A stretch of DNA of 64,000 nt from Maritimibacter sp. (lineage in GTDB: Bacteria; Pseudomonadota; Alphaproteobacteria; Rhodobacterales; Rhodobacteraceae): NCBI GenBank assembly GCA_017792445.1, contig CP051232.1, forward strand, positions 372,001 to 436,000, written 5' to 3'. Positions 1 through 9,111 of the stretch are shown piece after piece. Each line of letters opens with the position of its first letter. The first letter of the stretch is position 1. The notes beneath the pieces were generated by a model that ran no database searches, had not been told where the DNA came from, and worked only from the letters and a program-made list of their open reading frames with translations. The translations under genes and the position numbers were made by a program.

Positions 1-563
1 GCGCGGAAGGCTTCGCCTGAGAAGGCCCATTCCCAGAACCCGCGCCGTGCCGATGGCGCAAATCGTTCGGCCACCGCGTCGCGCAACCGTCCGGCCAACG
101 CTACGAAGGACCCAAGCCGGGGCGCCAGCATCGTTTCGACCTCGGTCTTGATCGCCCGCCCCAGCACCGGCGCCGCGCCTTCCGTTCCGATGGCGACCAC
201 GACAGGATCACGGTCGACGATCGAGGGGGTGAAGGCGTCGCACAGTTCCGGCCGGTCGATCACGTTCACGACCGCGCCCGCCGCCCGTGCCTGCGCTGCA
301 AGCTGGCGGTCCTGTTCCTCGTCTCCGGTCGCGATGAACACCAGAACCGCGTTCGCGAAGGTGTCCGGCCCCGCCTCGTGCGCCTGCCGGGCGCGGCCGG
401 ACGCGACGACGCCTTCCAATTCAGGATCAAGGCCATCGGCCACGATCACGATTTCTGCCTCGGTTTTCAGGATCAGCCGGCATTTGCGCGCCGCTTCTTC
501 CCCGCCGCCACAGATCACCACGCGCCGCCCCGTCATCCGGAGAAACATCGGGAAATTCTTCAT
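1..563 (-). CDS. cysG: Siroheme synthase N-terminal module (precorrin-2 dehydrogenase / ferrochelatase), C-terminus outside window
   Basis: Partial gene: the start is at 563 and the reading frame runs off the left edge. The first residues (MKNFPMFLRMTGRRVVICGGG) form the NAD-binding Rossmann strand and GGG loop of the CysG/Met8 family, which oxidises precorrin-2 and inserts iron to make siroheme for sulfite and nitrite reductases. About 187 residues are visible, including the family-like stretch VNVIDRPELCDAF. Whether a C-terminal uroporphyrinogen methyltransferase domain follows cannot be seen. It shares the strand of the hydrogenase genes but is separated from hypE by 227 bp, in which I see no gene or clear terminator. 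The family assignment is firm; full-length CysG versus stand-alone dehydrogenase is open. Confidence 0.85.
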   Translation of the reverse strand, partial: MKNFPMFLRMTGRRVVICGGGEEAARKCRLILKTEAEIVIVADGLDPELEGVVASGRARQAHEAGPDTFANAVLVFIATGDEEQDRQLAAQARAAGAVVNVIDRPELCDAFTPSIVDRDPVVVAIGTEGAAPVLGRAIKTEVETMLAPRLGSFVALAGRLRDAVAERFAPSARRGFWEWAFSGEAFR

Positions 564-790
564 CACTTGCCCCTTTCAAACGCCAAAAGGCCGCCGACAC
601 GCACATGGCCAGTTGCCATGCGTGGTCGAGCAGCCTTGCTCAAGAAGCCCAATCTTCGGGAAACAGGCAGCGCCGTTGCCACCTGCGTTCGTGCTAGATC
701 ACGCGGTGGCCTGTCCGCAAGCGCGATGCGGCCCTGCGCGCGGGTGCGGGGCGCGAAACCATGGTCCGCGCCCGAAAAATGCTCAAGAGT

Positions 791-1834
791 TCAGCAGATG
801 CGCGGCAGTTGCTCGCCCACAAGCATGTCCACGATCCGGGTTCCGCCGAATGCGGTGCGAGTCAGCACCGGGATGCGGCCCGCCTCCACCGCGCGACCGA
901 TGACCGTCGCCCCCTCGCCTTCCGGCAGGCGCCGCATCGCCGCAAGCGCCGCCTCGGCCTGCGCTTCGGGCACGAACAGAACCAGCCGCCCTTCGTTGGC
1001 AAGGTACAGCGGGTCAAGACCGAGGATCTCGCACATGCCGCGCACTTCGGCCCGCACCGGCACGTCCTCGTCGCGCAGTTCAACCGTCACGCCCGCCTCC
1101 GCCGCCATCTCGTTCAGCGCCGAGGCGATACCGCCCCGCGTCGCGTCCCGGGCGGCCCGAACGTCGGGTGCGGCGGCCAGCACCGCCTCCATCAGATGGC
1201 CCAGCGCCGCACAGTCGCTTTGCACCGGTGTCGACAGCGCCAGATCGCCCCGCGCGGCGAGGATTGCTGCGCCGTGGTCGCCCAGTACGCCGTTGACGAT
1301 GGCCACGTCGCCGGGGCGGATCTTCGCCGCACCGATGTCCCGGCCCGGGGGGATCACTCCGACGCCCGAGGTCGTCACGAACACCGTGTCGCAACTCCCC
1401 TTCTCGACTACCTTGGTGTCACCGGTCACGATCGCCACCCCCGCCGCCTCGGCCTCGCGCGCCATCGAGGCGACGATACGGCGCAGAAGGTCGAACTCGC
1501 AGCCTTCCTCGATGATGAACGAGGCCGACAGCCACAAGGGCCGCGCGCCGCCGACCGCAAGGTCGTTCACCGTGCCGCAGACCGCGATCTTGCCGATGTC
1601 GCCGCCCGGAAACTCCACCGGGGTCACGACATAGCCGTCGGTTGTGAACGCCAGTTGCGCGCCGGGTTCCTGCAGCGCGGCAGACGTCAGCCGCGCCTGA
1701 TCCTCGTTGCCCGGAGGCTGGAACACGCCGGTGAAGATCTCTTCGATCAGGTCGCGCATCGCACGGCCGCCGCCGCCATGGGCCAGCGTCACGCGGTCAC
1801 CGCGCAGGCGGGAAATGCTCCGGTCCATCTTCAT
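791..1834 (-). CDS. hypE: HypE, carbamoyl dehydratase for hydrogenase CN ligand synthesis
   Basis: 347 residues, the usual length of HypE. This enzyme dehydrates a carbamoyl group on its own C-terminal cysteine to a thiocyanate, the source of the CN ligands on the active-site iron. The protein ends in PRIC, so the reactive cysteine is the last residue, as required. The N-terminal LAHGGGGRAM segment and a central ATP-binding PurM/AIR-synthetase-like fold (VNDLAVGGARPLWL) are visible. ATG 1834 overlaps the hypD stop by four bases (ATGA), which fixes the start and indicates translational coupling. It is the last gene of the hydrogenase operon. HypF supplies the carbamoyl group, and the HypCD complex receives the cyanide. 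Confidence 0.96.
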   Translation of the reverse strand: MKMDRSISRLRGDRVTLAHGGGGRAMRDLIEEIFTGVFQPPGNEDQARLTSAALQEPGAQLAFTTDGYVVTPVEFPGGDIGKIAVCGTVNDLAVGGARPLWLSASFIIEEGCEFDLLRRIVASMAREAEAAGVAIVTGDTKVVEKGSCDTVFVTTSGVGVIPPGRDIGAAKIRPGDVAIVNGVLGDHGAAILAARGDLALSTPVQSDCAALGHLMEAVLAAAPDVRAARDATRGGIASALNEMAAEAGVTVELRDEDVPVRAEVRGMCEILGLDPLYLANEGRLVLFVPEAQAEAALAAMRRLPEGEGATVIGRAVEAGRIPVLTRTAFGGTRIVDMLVGEQLPRIC

Positions 1835-2973
1835 ACTGCCTCCTCCACGGCGCGAGCGCCGCCATAGGTCCAGTAGGCCGCGCAGGCCCCTTCCGAGGAC
1901 ACCATCAACGCGCCCAGCGGCGTGTCGGGGGTGCAGCCCCGCCCGAACTGCGGGCAGCCGGTGGGCTTGAGCCGCCCGGTCATCACCGCACCGCAGGCGC
2001 ATCCCTCGGGCTCTGCCACCACGCGGGGACCGGCGGCATAGCCGATGCCGAATTTCTCTTCGGCGTCGAATGCCTTGTAGGCATCGCGGATGCGCAGCCC
2101 GCTGGCGTCGATCTCGCCCAGCCCGCGCCACTCGAAACTCGGGCGCGGCTCGTAGACATCGGCGATGGCGACAAGACTTGCCGGGTTGCCATGCTCGGGC
2201 ACCACGCGGGCATACTGGTTCTCGACCTCGGCGCGACCGTCGCGGATCTGTTCCAGCACCATCAGAACCGATTGCAGCAGGTCCAGCGGCTCGAACCCGG
2301 CGACGACGATGGGCTTGCCGTAGTCGTCGGCGATGAAGTCGTAAGGGTGTACGCCGATCACCATCGACACGTGCCCCGGACCGACGAAACCATCAAGCAC
2401 CATATGCGGGTCGTCCAGCAGCGCCTTGATCGGCGGCGGCACGGTGATGTGGTTGCAGAAGACGCTGAAGTTCTCCAGCCCCTCGCGCGCCGCCTGCTGG
2501 ATCGACAGCGCGGTGGACGGCGTCGTCGTCTCGAAGCCCAGCCCGAAGAACACGACCTCGCGGCCCGGATTGCGCCGCGCAAGTTCGACGGCGTCGAGCG
2601 GCGAATAGACCATGCGGATGTCAGCGCCGTCAGCCTTGGCCTGCATAAGTGACTTCACCGTTCCCGGCACGCGCATGGCGTCGCCGAAGGTGCAGAAGAT
2701 GACGCCGGGCCGCTCGGCGATTTCGACGCATTCGTCGACCCGCGCCATCGGCAGGACGCAGACCGGGCAGCCGGGGCCGTGGATGAACTCGATGCCCTCG
2801 GGCGTCAGCTTGTCGAGGCCATAGCGGAAAATCGCGTGGGTGTGGCCGCCGCAGATTTCCATGATGTGTACCGGTTTCTCGGCGGTGGCGCCGATTTCTC
2901 CGGTCACCCTCGCGATCGCCGCCAGCACGCCGCGCGCGGCCTTCGGGTCGCGGAACTCTTCGACGTATCTCAT
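1831..2973 (-). CDS. hypD: HypD, Fe-S scaffold for Fe(CN)2CO assembly
   Basis: 380 residues, full length. HypD carries a [4Fe-4S] cluster and, with HypC, holds the iron while cyanide and carbon monoxide are attached. The family motifs are all present: EICGGHTHA near residue 41, GPGCPVC near residue 65, and a C-terminal cysteine-rich region with GCACG, PTGCPQFGRGC and a further cysteine near the end that supply cluster and thiol ligands. The start overlaps the hypC stop by four bases (ATGA), and the stop overlaps hypE in the same way, so hypC, hypD and hypE form a tightly coupled block. Nothing unusual is seen. Confidence 0.96.
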   Translation of the reverse strand: MRYVEEFRDPKAARGVLAAIARVTGEIGATAEKPVHIMEICGGHTHAIFRYGLDKLTPEGIEFIHGPGCPVCVLPMARVDECVEIAERPGVIFCTFGDAMRVPGTVKSLMQAKADGADIRMVYSPLDAVELARRNPGREVVFFGLGFETTTPSTALSIQQAAREGLENFSVFCNHITVPPPIKALLDDPHMVLDGFVGPGHVSMVIGVHPYDFIADDYGKPIVVAGFEPLDLLQSVLMVLEQIRDGRAEVENQYARVVPEHGNPASLVAIADVYEPRPSFEWRGLGEIDASGLRIRDAYKAFDAEEKFGIGYAAGPRVVAEPEGCACGAVMTGRLKPTGCPQFGRGCTPDTPLGALMVSSEGACAAYWTYGGARAVEEAV

Positions 2974-3257
2974 TGCTCCTCCAGCGCTTTCGCGCCCTCC
3001 GCCATCTGTTCAAGCGTCTCCTGCGCCTCTCCCAGTCCGCGCAGCGCCTCAAGCGTTTCGGCCGCCTCGTGCTCGTCGATCACCGCCATGGCGAAGCCCA
3101 CGTGGATCAGCACCCACGCGCCCACAAGTTCCGACAGGTCAGCCCCCGCCACGCAGGTCACGTTCACCTCGCGTCGGACGCCGGACACGTCGGCCATCGC
3201 CATCTGGCGGGCCTCGTCCGTGATCTCGACGATCTGTCCCGGTATTCCCAGACACAT
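2970..3257 (-). CDS. hypC: HypC hydrogenase maturation chaperone
   Basis: 95 residues. HypC begins with Met-Cys (MCLGIPGQIVEI); after methionine removal this N-terminal cysteine binds the iron of the Fe(CN)2CO unit and carries it from HypD to the large-subunit precursor. The start is set by this invariant motif at 3257. The C-terminal third (EAAETLEALRGLGEAQETLE) is an acidic helix slightly longer than in minimal HypC proteins. A second HypC-type protein, HupF at 8800-9111, is encoded in the same operon, as is common with oxygen-tolerant hydrogenases. It follows hupR after only two bases. Confidence 0.95.
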   Translation of the reverse strand: MCLGIPGQIVEITDEARQMAMADVSGVRREVNVTCVAGADLSELVGAWVLIHVGFAMAVIDEHEAAETLEALRGLGEAQETLEQMAEGAKALEEQ

Positions 3258-3259
3258 TG

Positions 3260-4726
3260 TCAGTCCTCCTCCGACACCGCTGCGTGCGGCTCGATTCCGT
3301 AGCGGTCGAGCTTTGCCCGCAGACCCACCCGCGACAGACCCAGTTCGGTCGCCGCTTTGGACTTGTTCCACTTGAGCCGGGTCAGCGTCTCGCCAAGGAT
3401 GCGCATCTCCATCAGCTCGACCCTCTCTTTCAACGTGCCTTCCAGCCTGCACACGTCGCCCGCAACTGGCGTGGCGCCCTTCGGCCCCGATTGCAGGATG
3501 TGGCGCGAGATCAGTTCGGGCCCCAGCGTCATGTCCTGCGCGAGGATCAGCATCCGCGTCACCTCGTTGCGAAGCTCGGGCATGTTGCCGGGCCAGTCAT
3601 AGCCCGCGAGAAAGTCCAGGGCAGGCTTCGCCATCCCGCGCACCGGCTTGCCGTGCTCCTGCGCGATATCGTGCAGGAACCGTTCCGCAAGGATCGCCAC
3701 GTCATCGCCGCGCGCCCTCAAGGGTGGCACCTGCAACTCGACCACGGCCAGCGCGTGATACAGATCCTGCCGGAACACGCCGTCATCCGCCTTCTCGCGC
3801 AGGTCGCAATGCGAACCGGTCAGTAGCCGCACGCCGGTGGTCAGCGTCTCGTGCCCGCCGACGGGCTGGAACGCGCCTTCCTGTGCGATCCGCAGCAGCG
3901 CGATCTGCATCGCGTCCGACAGCGTGTCGATCCCGTTCAGGAACAGCGTTCCCCGGTCCGCTTTCTGGAACAGCCCCACCTTGGTCTGCGCCATCCCCGG
4001 CACCGCGCCGCGTTTCATGCCGAACAGCTCTGCGGCCAGCACCTCGTCGGAAAGACCAGCGCAGTTCAGTTCAAAGAACGGCCGGTCGGCGCGCAGGCTG
4101 CCATAGTGCATCGCCCGCGCCATGTCGGTCTTGCCGGTACCCGGCTCGCCCGTGATCAGCACCGGAACGTCGAAGCTCGCATACTGACGCGCCAGCCCGA
4201 TGGTGGCGTTCAGCGGAGAGTTCGGCCCGCGCAGCACGTGGTCGAAGCCAAGGCCCGCCTGCGCGATGCGGCGGCGTTCCTCCAGCTTGCGGCTCGCGGT
4301 GTTCCCGAGATAGCGCATCTCAAGCGTGATGCGCTCGTGATCACGGGCCAGCGAAAAAAGCCGGGTGGCGTTTCGCACGGCCATCAGCAACTGGTCCGGG
4401 TGCCACGGCTTGGTGATGAACTGGTAGATCCCGGCGTCGTTGATCGCCTGAATCATGTCGTTCGTCTCGGTATAGCCGGTGACGATGATCCGCACGGTCT
4501 CGGGCCAGCGGTCCCGCACCTCGGTCAACAGCTCTATACCGGTCTTGTCCGGCATACGCTGGTCCGAGATCAGCACCTGCACCCAGTGGTCTTCCATCAG
4601 CCGCCACGCCTCTTCGGCGTTCGCGGCTTCCAGCACGTTGAAGTCGTCCTCCAAAGCCATCCGCATGGCGGCCACGGAATGCGGCTCGTCATCGACGACA
4701 AGGACGGTTTGCATCGGATCGGGCAT
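3260..4726 (-). CDS. hupR: HupR/HoxA-type response regulator of hydrogenase genes
   Basis: 488 residues with an NtrC-like layout: receiver domain 1-122 with phospho-acceptor Asp55 and Lys106, an AAA+ domain of about 165-400 with Walker A GEPGTGKT at 193-200, and a C-terminal Fis-type helix-turn-helix ([19 protein letters not shown]). Two motifs needed for sigma-54 activation are lost. The GAFTGA loop reads GAVPGM (240-245), and the Walker B Asp-Glu pair reads Asn264-Gly265 (LFLNGID). This agrees with what is known of R. capsulatus HupR, which acts with the housekeeping polymerase and is active unphosphorylated. HupT, in the same locus, is the expected partner kinase that switches it off. ATG 4726 directly abuts the hypB stop. 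Confidence 0.94.
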   Translation of the reverse strand: MPDPMQTVLVVDDEPHSVAAMRMALEDDFNVLEAANAEEAWRLMEDHWVQVLISDQRMPDKTGIELLTEVRDRWPETVRIIVTGYTETNDMIQAINDAGIYQFITKPWHPDQLLMAVRNATRLFSLARDHERITLEMRYLGNTASRKLEERRRIAQAGLGFDHVLRGPNSPLNATIGLARQYASFDVPVLITGEPGTGKTDMARAMHYGSLRADRPFFELNCAGLSDEVLAAELFGMKRGAVPGMAQTKVGLFQKADRGTLFLNGIDTLSDAMQIALLRIAQEGAFQPVGGHETLTTGVRLLTGSHCDLREKADDGVFRQDLYHALAVVELQVPPLRARGDDVAILAERFLHDIAQEHGKPVRGMAKPALDFLAGYDWPGNMPELRNEVTRMLILAQDMTLGPELISRHILQSGPKGATPVAGDVCRLEGTLKERVELMEMRILGETLTRLKWNKSKAATELGLSRVGLRAKLDRYGIEPHAAVSEED

Positions 4727-5563
4727 CTACTCGGCCGCCGTCTTGCGGCGCTTGGCAGCGGCTTCCGAGGCCAGCCAGCCGATCCACGCTTCCAGCCCCT
4801 CGCCGGTGCGGGCCGAGGTGCGTATGATCTCGATGCCGGGGTTCACCCGGCGCAGGTTGGCTTCGTACAGGTCAAGATCGACGTCGCAATGCGGCGCGAG
4901 ATCGACCTTGTTCAGCAGCGCCAGCCGCGCGGCGGTGAACATGTCCGGGTACTTCAGCGGCTTGTCCTCGCCCTCGGTCACCGACAGGATCGCGACCTTC
5001 GCATCCTCGCCCAGATCAAAGGCGGCGGGGCAAACGAGGTTGCCGACGTTCTCGATGAACAGCGTGGTGTCTTGCCCGATGCCAAGGTGATCCAGCGCGT
5101 GTCCGACCATGTGCCCGTCAAGATGGCATCCCTTGCCGGTGTTCACCTGACAGGCGGGGGCGCCCGTCTCGCGGATGCGGTCGGCATCGTTGGTGGTCTG
5201 CTGGTCGCCTTCGATCACGGCAACCGGGCCGGTCATCGCGCGGATGGTGGCGCACAGAAGCGTGGTCTTGCCCGAACCCGGCGACGAGACGAGGTTGACC
5301 GCGTAAGCTCCGAGATCGGCCAGACGACGGCGGTTGATCTGCGCATGGCGGTCGTTCTCGGACAGGATGCCCGTCTCGATTTCGATCAGGCGTTCCTGGC
5401 TCATGCCCGGCACCTCGACCCCGGCGGCGCCATGGCCGAAATGAATGTCGTGGCCGTGGTGGTGATGCCCGTGATCATGATGGTGGTGGTGATGCGCATG
5501 GTCGTCACCGTGGTGATGGTGCCCCTCGACCTTGCCGTCCCCGCATCCGCAAACAGTGCACAT
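4727..5563 (-). CDS. hypB: HypB, nickel-binding GTPase for hydrogenase maturation
   Basis: 278 residues. HypB is a GTPase that, with HypA, delivers nickel to the large subunit. The N-terminus carries the high-affinity nickel motif CTVCGC at residues 2-7, followed by a stretch of roughly 35 residues very rich in histidine, typical of nickel-storing HypB proteins. The G domain shows Walker [10 protein letters not shown], then EGDQQTTND, the metal-site segment [10 protein letters not shown] and the NKVDL guanine-recognition motif. ATG 5563 overlaps the hypA stop. The strongly repeated CAC/CAT codons produce a visible low-complexity tract at about 5440-5530. Confidence 0.97.
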   Translation of the reverse strand: MCTVCGCGDGKVEGHHHHGDDHAHHHHHHDHGHHHHGHDIHFGHGAAGVEVPGMSQERLIEIETGILSENDRHAQINRRRLADLGAYAVNLVSSPGSGKTTLLCATIRAMTGPVAVIEGDQQTTNDADRIRETGAPACQVNTGKGCHLDGHMVGHALDHLGIGQDTTLFIENVGNLVCPAAFDLGEDAKVAILSVTEGEDKPLKYPDMFTAARLALLNKVDLAPHCDVDLDLYEANLRRVNPGIEIIRTSARTGEGLEAWIGWLASEAAAKRRKTAAE

Positions 5564-5904
5564 CAGATCACCTCCATATCCTTGATCCGCATTTCGTCTC
5601 CTCCCTCCGGCATCAGCTTGCCGCCGCCGCAGTCGGGGCACGGGTCCAGCCGGTCGGCGATCTCGACCTGCTTCATGCAGTCGTAGCACAGCGCCACGCC
5701 CGGCAGATCGATCATCTCCAGCGCCGCGCCCTCGGCCTTGGACCCCTTCATCACGATGTCCCATGCGAAGGTCAGCGCGTGCTTTTCGACGCCCGCGAAC
5801 CGGCCGATCTCCAGCCGCACGCGCGTCACCCGCGCAATCTCGTCCGACGCGGCCGCCTGATCCACCACGCGGCGGATACCTTCGCACAGGGACATCTCAT
5901 GCAT
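5563..5904 (-). CDS. hypA: HypA, nickel-insertion metallochaperone
   Basis: 113 residues, the normal length. It starts with MHEMSLCE; the amino terminus and His2 bind nickel in this family. The zinc site is built from two CxxC pairs, CYDC near residue 73 and CPDC near residue 89. HypA docks with HypB and hands nickel to the hydrogenase large subunit after iron insertion. The start at 5904 was chosen for the invariant MHEM sequence; it overlaps the hupK stop by eight bases. The one-base overlap with hypB supports joint translation. Confidence 0.96.
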   Translation of the reverse strand: MHEMSLCEGIRRVVDQAAASDEIARVTRVRLEIGRFAGVEKHALTFAWDIVMKGSKAEGAALEMIDLPGVALCYDCMKQVEIADRLDPCPDCGGGKLMPEGGDEMRIKDMEVI

Positions 5905-6781
5905 CGCTTGCCTCCCGCAGCCGTACCGGGCTGCACGGGTCGAGGATATCCAGCACCAGCGGAGCCAATCCCTGCCGGATCGCCGGAAGCGAGGCAAGCG
6001 TGCGGTCGAGGATACCGCCCTCTGCCAGCAGCGCGTCGGTGGGCGTGACACGGGCAATGTCCGTGACCACGTCGCCGTCCAGTTCGACACGGATGCCATA
6101 GGCACCGCGTGCAGCCGGGACCATCGCGGCACCGTGCTGGCAGTCCACCTTGGGCAACCGGCCCAGCGCCGCCGCCTCGATATCGTAAAGCCGCGCCGTC
6201 GCACGCCACAGGGGTCCGCGACCGTAGCGGTCGCCCAGCGCCACCATGACCGGGTGCATTGCATGGCGGCCCGCGACCGAGTTCTCGACCGGTTCAGCTT
6301 GCCAGATCAACCGGAACGTGACCTGCGGCAGGCCCTCGGCCACCGCCTCGTGCGGGGCGAAGCTGTCGCGGATCAGGCGCAACGGCTGAGCCAGCGGCGA
6401 GGCAGACGACAGGAACGCCTCGAACGCGTCCATCGTCGCCGGAGCTCGCGCCGCGCCAAACAGCGCCCGCATCAGACAGGCGCCACCCAGTTGCCAGTCG
6501 GTGGGCAGAGCCACGGGCGGATGGCCGAAGTAGCCCGGCCAGGTCACGTGGAATTTCATCAGGTGGTCGCGCAGGCATTCCCGCGCGATGCCGCCCGCGT
6601 CGAAGGGACGCCCCAATGCGGCGGCGATCCCCGCGCCCTGCGCCGCGCGGCACAGGTTGAACAGACGCGGCAGCAGCGTCAGCACCTCGTCGGCGCTGCG
6701 CCCGGCCACGTGCCGCGCGACCGGCAAAGCCGGGGCGGCGACGGCGGTCAGCCGGGAAGCGATGCCGCCCTCGTGCCACAT
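5897..6781 (-). CDS. hupK: HupK, hydrogenase assembly scaffold related to the large subunit
   Basis: 294 residues. HupK proteins are diverged relatives of the hydrogenase large subunit, thought to act as a scaffold on which the Fe(CN)2CO unit is finished before transfer. In keeping with this, the C-terminus has [11 protein letters not shown], which resembles the second metal motif of large subunits (DPCxxC) but keeps only one cysteine. No first (RxCGxC) motif is seen. The start ATG 6781 shares its A with the hupJ stop (TGATG), so translation is coupled. The assignment rests mainly on position between hupJ and hypA and on the C-terminal motif. Confidence 0.85.
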   Translation of the reverse strand: MWHEGGIASRLTAVAAPALPVARHVAGRSADEVLTLLPRLFNLCRAAQGAGIAAALGRPFDAGGIARECLRDHLMKFHVTWPGYFGHPPVALPTDWQLGGACLMRALFGAARAPATMDAFEAFLSSASPLAQPLRLIRDSFAPHEAVAEGLPQVTFRLIWQAEPVENSVAGRHAMHPVMVALGDRYGRGPLWRATARLYDIEAAALGRLPKVDCQHGAAMVPAARGAYGIRVELDGDVVTDIARVTPTDALLAEGGILDRTLASLPAIRQGLAPLVLDILDPCSPVRLREASDA

Positions 6782-7575
6782 CAGCCCTCTCCGGCGCCCG
6801 ACATGCCGGCGGTAATGACCGCCCGGCGGCTGGGTTCCTCGGGCAGCACCGGCTGCGTCTCGGCCTCTTCCGCCGCCTCGACCGCCGCAAGCTCTGCCTC
6901 GCGCGTCGCGCGGATGTCGGCGGCACGGTCGGTGTCGTCGCGGTTGGCCTCGTCGAACAAAGCCACCATCACCGCGCGGGCGACGTCTGTCGCCTGCTTC
7001 TGGGTGGTGAAGTCCGCCATCGGCGAGAACAGCGAGCAAGCCTTGTAGCCGCCGGTCAGTTCGCGCGTGTTGTGGATGAACTCGTAGTCGCCCGAGGGGA
7101 ACGCGATCACCTCTTTCTCGCCCGCTTTCAGCCCGGACCAGTCCTGCCCGTCCGGCATCATCACGAGGTTCATGAACCACGGGCTGACCAACACGCCAAG
7201 GATGGTGTCGCCCTGCTTGCGAAAGCCCACGGCCTCGACATGCAGCGCCTTGTTGACGATGGGCACATCGCGCATCTTGGCGTGGTAGACCTCGCGGAAA
7301 TCCGCAACCAGCCGGTCGGTGGCCTCTGCAACGCGCGCCGCCTCGATCAGCGCGTCCGCACCGGGATCATCCAGCACCATGAACTGCTCTTTCGGCGCAT
7401 CGCAGTTCGGGCAGGACCAGTCTTCGGGCAGGTCCGTGAAGGGCGTCCCCGCCTCGACCTGCCGATAGTCGTCGCCTTCCGCCGGATCGTAGGGCGTCCA
7501 GCAGATCTTGCACTCCATCACCGCGGCGGCGCTGATGCGGTCGTTGGCGCCCAGATAGCTGCCTTCGAAACTCAT
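6781..7575 (-). CDS. hupJ: HupJ: rubredoxin fused to HybE-type hydrogenase assembly chaperone
   Basis: 264 residues with two parts. Residues about 20-70 form a rubredoxin: CKIC and, after about 30 residues, CPNC supply four cysteines for one iron. The rest is a HybE/HupJ domain (MRDVPIVNKALHVEAVGF; LVSPWFMNLVMMPD), a chaperone that shields the small or large subunit during maturation. In rhizobia these are separate genes (hupI and hupJ); here they are one polypeptide. Rubredoxins of this group are linked to protecting Fe-S assembly under oxygen. The start overlaps the hupH stop (ATGA). The C-terminal 40 residues are acidic and poorly conserved. Confidence 0.9.
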   Translation of the reverse strand: MSFEGSYLGANDRISAAAVMECKICWTPYDPAEGDDYRQVEAGTPFTDLPEDWSCPNCDAPKEQFMVLDDPGADALIEAARVAEATDRLVADFREVYHAKMRDVPIVNKALHVEAVGFRKQGDTILGVLVSPWFMNLVMMPDGQDWSGLKAGEKEVIAFPSGDYEFIHNTRELTGGYKACSLFSPMADFTTQKQATDVARAVMVALFDEANRDDTDRAADIRATREAELAAVEAAEEAETQPVLPEEPSRRAVITAGMSGAGEG

Positions 7576-8393
7576 CGCACCGCCTCCAGCACTTCGCGCA
7601 GGCGTTCCGCGCTGTCGGACAGATCCTCGGGCGCGGCAAGCGCGACCTCGGGCATGCCGGTGACCTCGAAGGTGTCGAGGATCAGCGTGTCCATCGAGTT
7701 GTAAAACTGCACCCGCCACACATGCCGCATCGCGGTCGAGCGGACGCGGCAGTTGCCATAGCCCCGCGAAAGGATATCGACCGACCCATCGCCCATCCGC
7801 GCATCCAGCCAAGCGAGGTCTTCCTCGGTATGTGGCAGCAGCGTCAGGTTCACGACGTGCAACTCGCCGTCAAACGCCGCCGACTTGCCCACCAGTTCGG
7901 CCAACAGCGAGGGCGCGTTGACCACCCCTGCCCCGGCCTTCTGATCGGACATCGGACGAACCGGCTCGAACGCGCGGTCGCGGGATTGCTGCGGGACGGT
8001 GGCGACCTCGATGGCGTCAACGCCCGCGCCATTAAGACCCCAAACACCCGCGAAGACGCTTTCCTGCACGCGGACCGCGGGGATGCCGCGGATCTTCATC
8101 GCGACTTCGCCCTCGCCCATCGTTTCGGCCACCAGCCGGCGGTTGGCGGCGTCGAGCTTCGACAGATCGAACCGCTCGGGCGCGCCGCCCTGCGCCACCC
8201 GGTCGGCGGCGTCCGCCACAAGGCCCATCAGTTCCAATGCCGGAGCCAGCGCGGTGCGGTCGTCGACCTCGGGGAACGGCGCGCTGAAGGTGCGCATGTC
8301 CTGCGGCAGCGACATATATTCCAGCGTCTCTTCCTCTTCGGGCTGAGAGCCGGGGCCGAAACCCATCGGGGGCATGTGGAAGTTCTGTACCAT
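7572..8393 (-). CDS. hupH: HupH hydrogenase expression/formation protein (HyaF family)
   Basis: 273 residues, typical for HupH/HyaF. The family is required for full activity of membrane-bound hydrogenases made in air, probably through small-subunit maturation; the chemistry is not established. The acidic, glycine-rich N-terminus (GSQPEEEETLEY), the MGEGEVAMKI segment and the C-terminal region with RSTAMRHVWRVQFYNSMDTLILDT are characteristic. A clear ribosome site (AAGGAG) lies nine bases before ATG 8393, just after the hupG stop. The stop overlaps hupJ. Confidence 0.9.
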   Translation of the reverse strand: MVQNFHMPPMGFGPGSQPEEEETLEYMSLPQDMRTFSAPFPEVDDRTALAPALELMGLVADAADRVAQGGAPERFDLSKLDAANRRLVAETMGEGEVAMKIRGIPAVRVQESVFAGVWGLNGAGVDAIEVATVPQQSRDRAFEPVRPMSDQKAGAGVVNAPSLLAELVGKSAAFDGELHVVNLTLLPHTEEDLAWLDARMGDGSVDILSRGYGNCRVRSTAMRHVWRVQFYNSMDTLILDTFEVTGMPEVALAAPEDLSDSAERLREVLEAVR

Positions 8394-8404
8394 GCGAATG
8401 CTCC

Positions 8405-8788
8405 TTAGGCGGCGTTGGCCGGTTCGGCGGACAGGATCTGCGGGATGCGCGCGATGTAGTCGTCCCAGTCGCGCACCTTGGGGATACCGCCAAGGAACTG
8501 GCCGTCGCGGTAGAAGATCACGCTGGGCGTCTTCAACACGCGGGTCTCTTCGCGCAACTGCGCTTCGATGGCGTCGTCCACGACCGCGCAGTCAAAGGCG
8601 CGCTGGAAGGCGATGCGCAGCTCGGGCAGGATCACAGCCACATCCGCGCTTTCAAGGTTCCGGCGCGGATCGCCCGGCAGGAAAAGCGCGGTCACGCCGG
8701 TTTCGGTGAACGCCGCGAGTTCCTCGCGGGTCGTCAGCCGGGGCCAGCCCAGCTCGTCCGTCAGTCTGTCGATCAGGGGATGTCCCAT
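8405..8788 (-). CDS. hupG: HupG hydrogenase assembly chaperone, thioredoxin-like (HyaE family)
   Basis: 127 residues with a thioredoxin-like fold but no CxxC pair. HupG/HyaE proteins bind the Tat-signal-bearing small subunit precursor and guard its Fe-S maturation. Visible family features are the FLPGDPRRNLESADVAVILPEL strand-helix region (the acidic ESAD part in particular) and the cis-proline loop TPSVIFYRDGQFLGGI. It lies between hupF and hupH with short gaps (11 bases to hupF, 11 to hupH), as in other operons for oxygen-tolerant uptake hydrogenases. Confidence 0.9.
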   Translation of the reverse strand: MGHPLIDRLTDELGWPRLTTREELAAFTETGVTALFLPGDPRRNLESADVAVILPELRIAFQRAFDCAVVDDAIEAQLREETRVLKTPSVIFYRDGQFLGGIPKVRDWDDYIARIPQILSAEPANAA

Positions 8789-8799
8789 TGCCTGCCTCC

Positions 8800-9111
8800 C
8801 TAAGCTTCGGTCTTGCCAGCCGCGCGCGCCGCTTCCAGATGCGGCGGCAGTTGTGGCGTTCTGTTGTCCAGATCGGCGAAGGCCGCACCGGCATCGCCGC
8901 CGCCCATCACCGCTTTCAGCCCGTCCAGCGCCGCCGAGATCAACCGCGCCTCCTCGGCCGAGATGACCTCGCGCGCGCTGCCCAGATGGGTCAGCACCCA
9001 CGTCCCCGGCGCGACCGGCCCGGTCAGCGACAGGTCCACCATCTCGCCATAGGCCGTGGTGCCCGCGATCCCGTCCACCGACAGGATCTGCACCGGAATG
9101 CCGACGCACAT
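8800..9111 (-). CDS. hupF: HupF, HypC-family chaperone dedicated to the uptake hydrogenase
   Basis: 103 residues. Like HypC it starts Met-Cys ([10 protein letters not shown]), so it can bind the active-site iron unit through its N-terminal cysteine. HupF is the specialised paralogue found with oxygen-tolerant hydrogenases, where it protects the maturing large subunit HupL against oxygen. The tail (residues 70-103) is longer than in HypC. ATG 9111 shares its A with the hupD stop (TGATG), and the invariant N-terminus fixes this start. Confidence 0.92.
   Translation of the reverse strand: MCVGIPVQILSVDGIAGTTAYGEMVDLSLTGPVAPGTWVLTHLGSAREVISAEEARLISAALDGLKAVMGGGDAGAAFADLDNRTPQLPPHLEAARAAGKTEA

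Noticed and set aside
564-790. Possible small gene or terminator between hypE and cysG
   Set aside because: No frame with a ribosome site and no stable hairpin followed by a T-run was found.
148-1867. Long open frames on the plus strand opposite cysG and hypE
   Set aside because: They are arginine/proline/alanine-rich shadow frames typical of GC-rich DNA, and the opposite strand encodes clear CysG and HypE.
5440-5530. Tandem CAC/CAT-like repeat suggestive of a microsatellite
   Set aside because: It encodes the histidine-rich nickel-binding segment of HypB and is explained by protein function.
3851-5686. A 611-codon plus-strand frame
   Set aside because: Antisense to hupR and hypB, with a low-complexity valine/methionine tract that mirrors the HypB histidine run.
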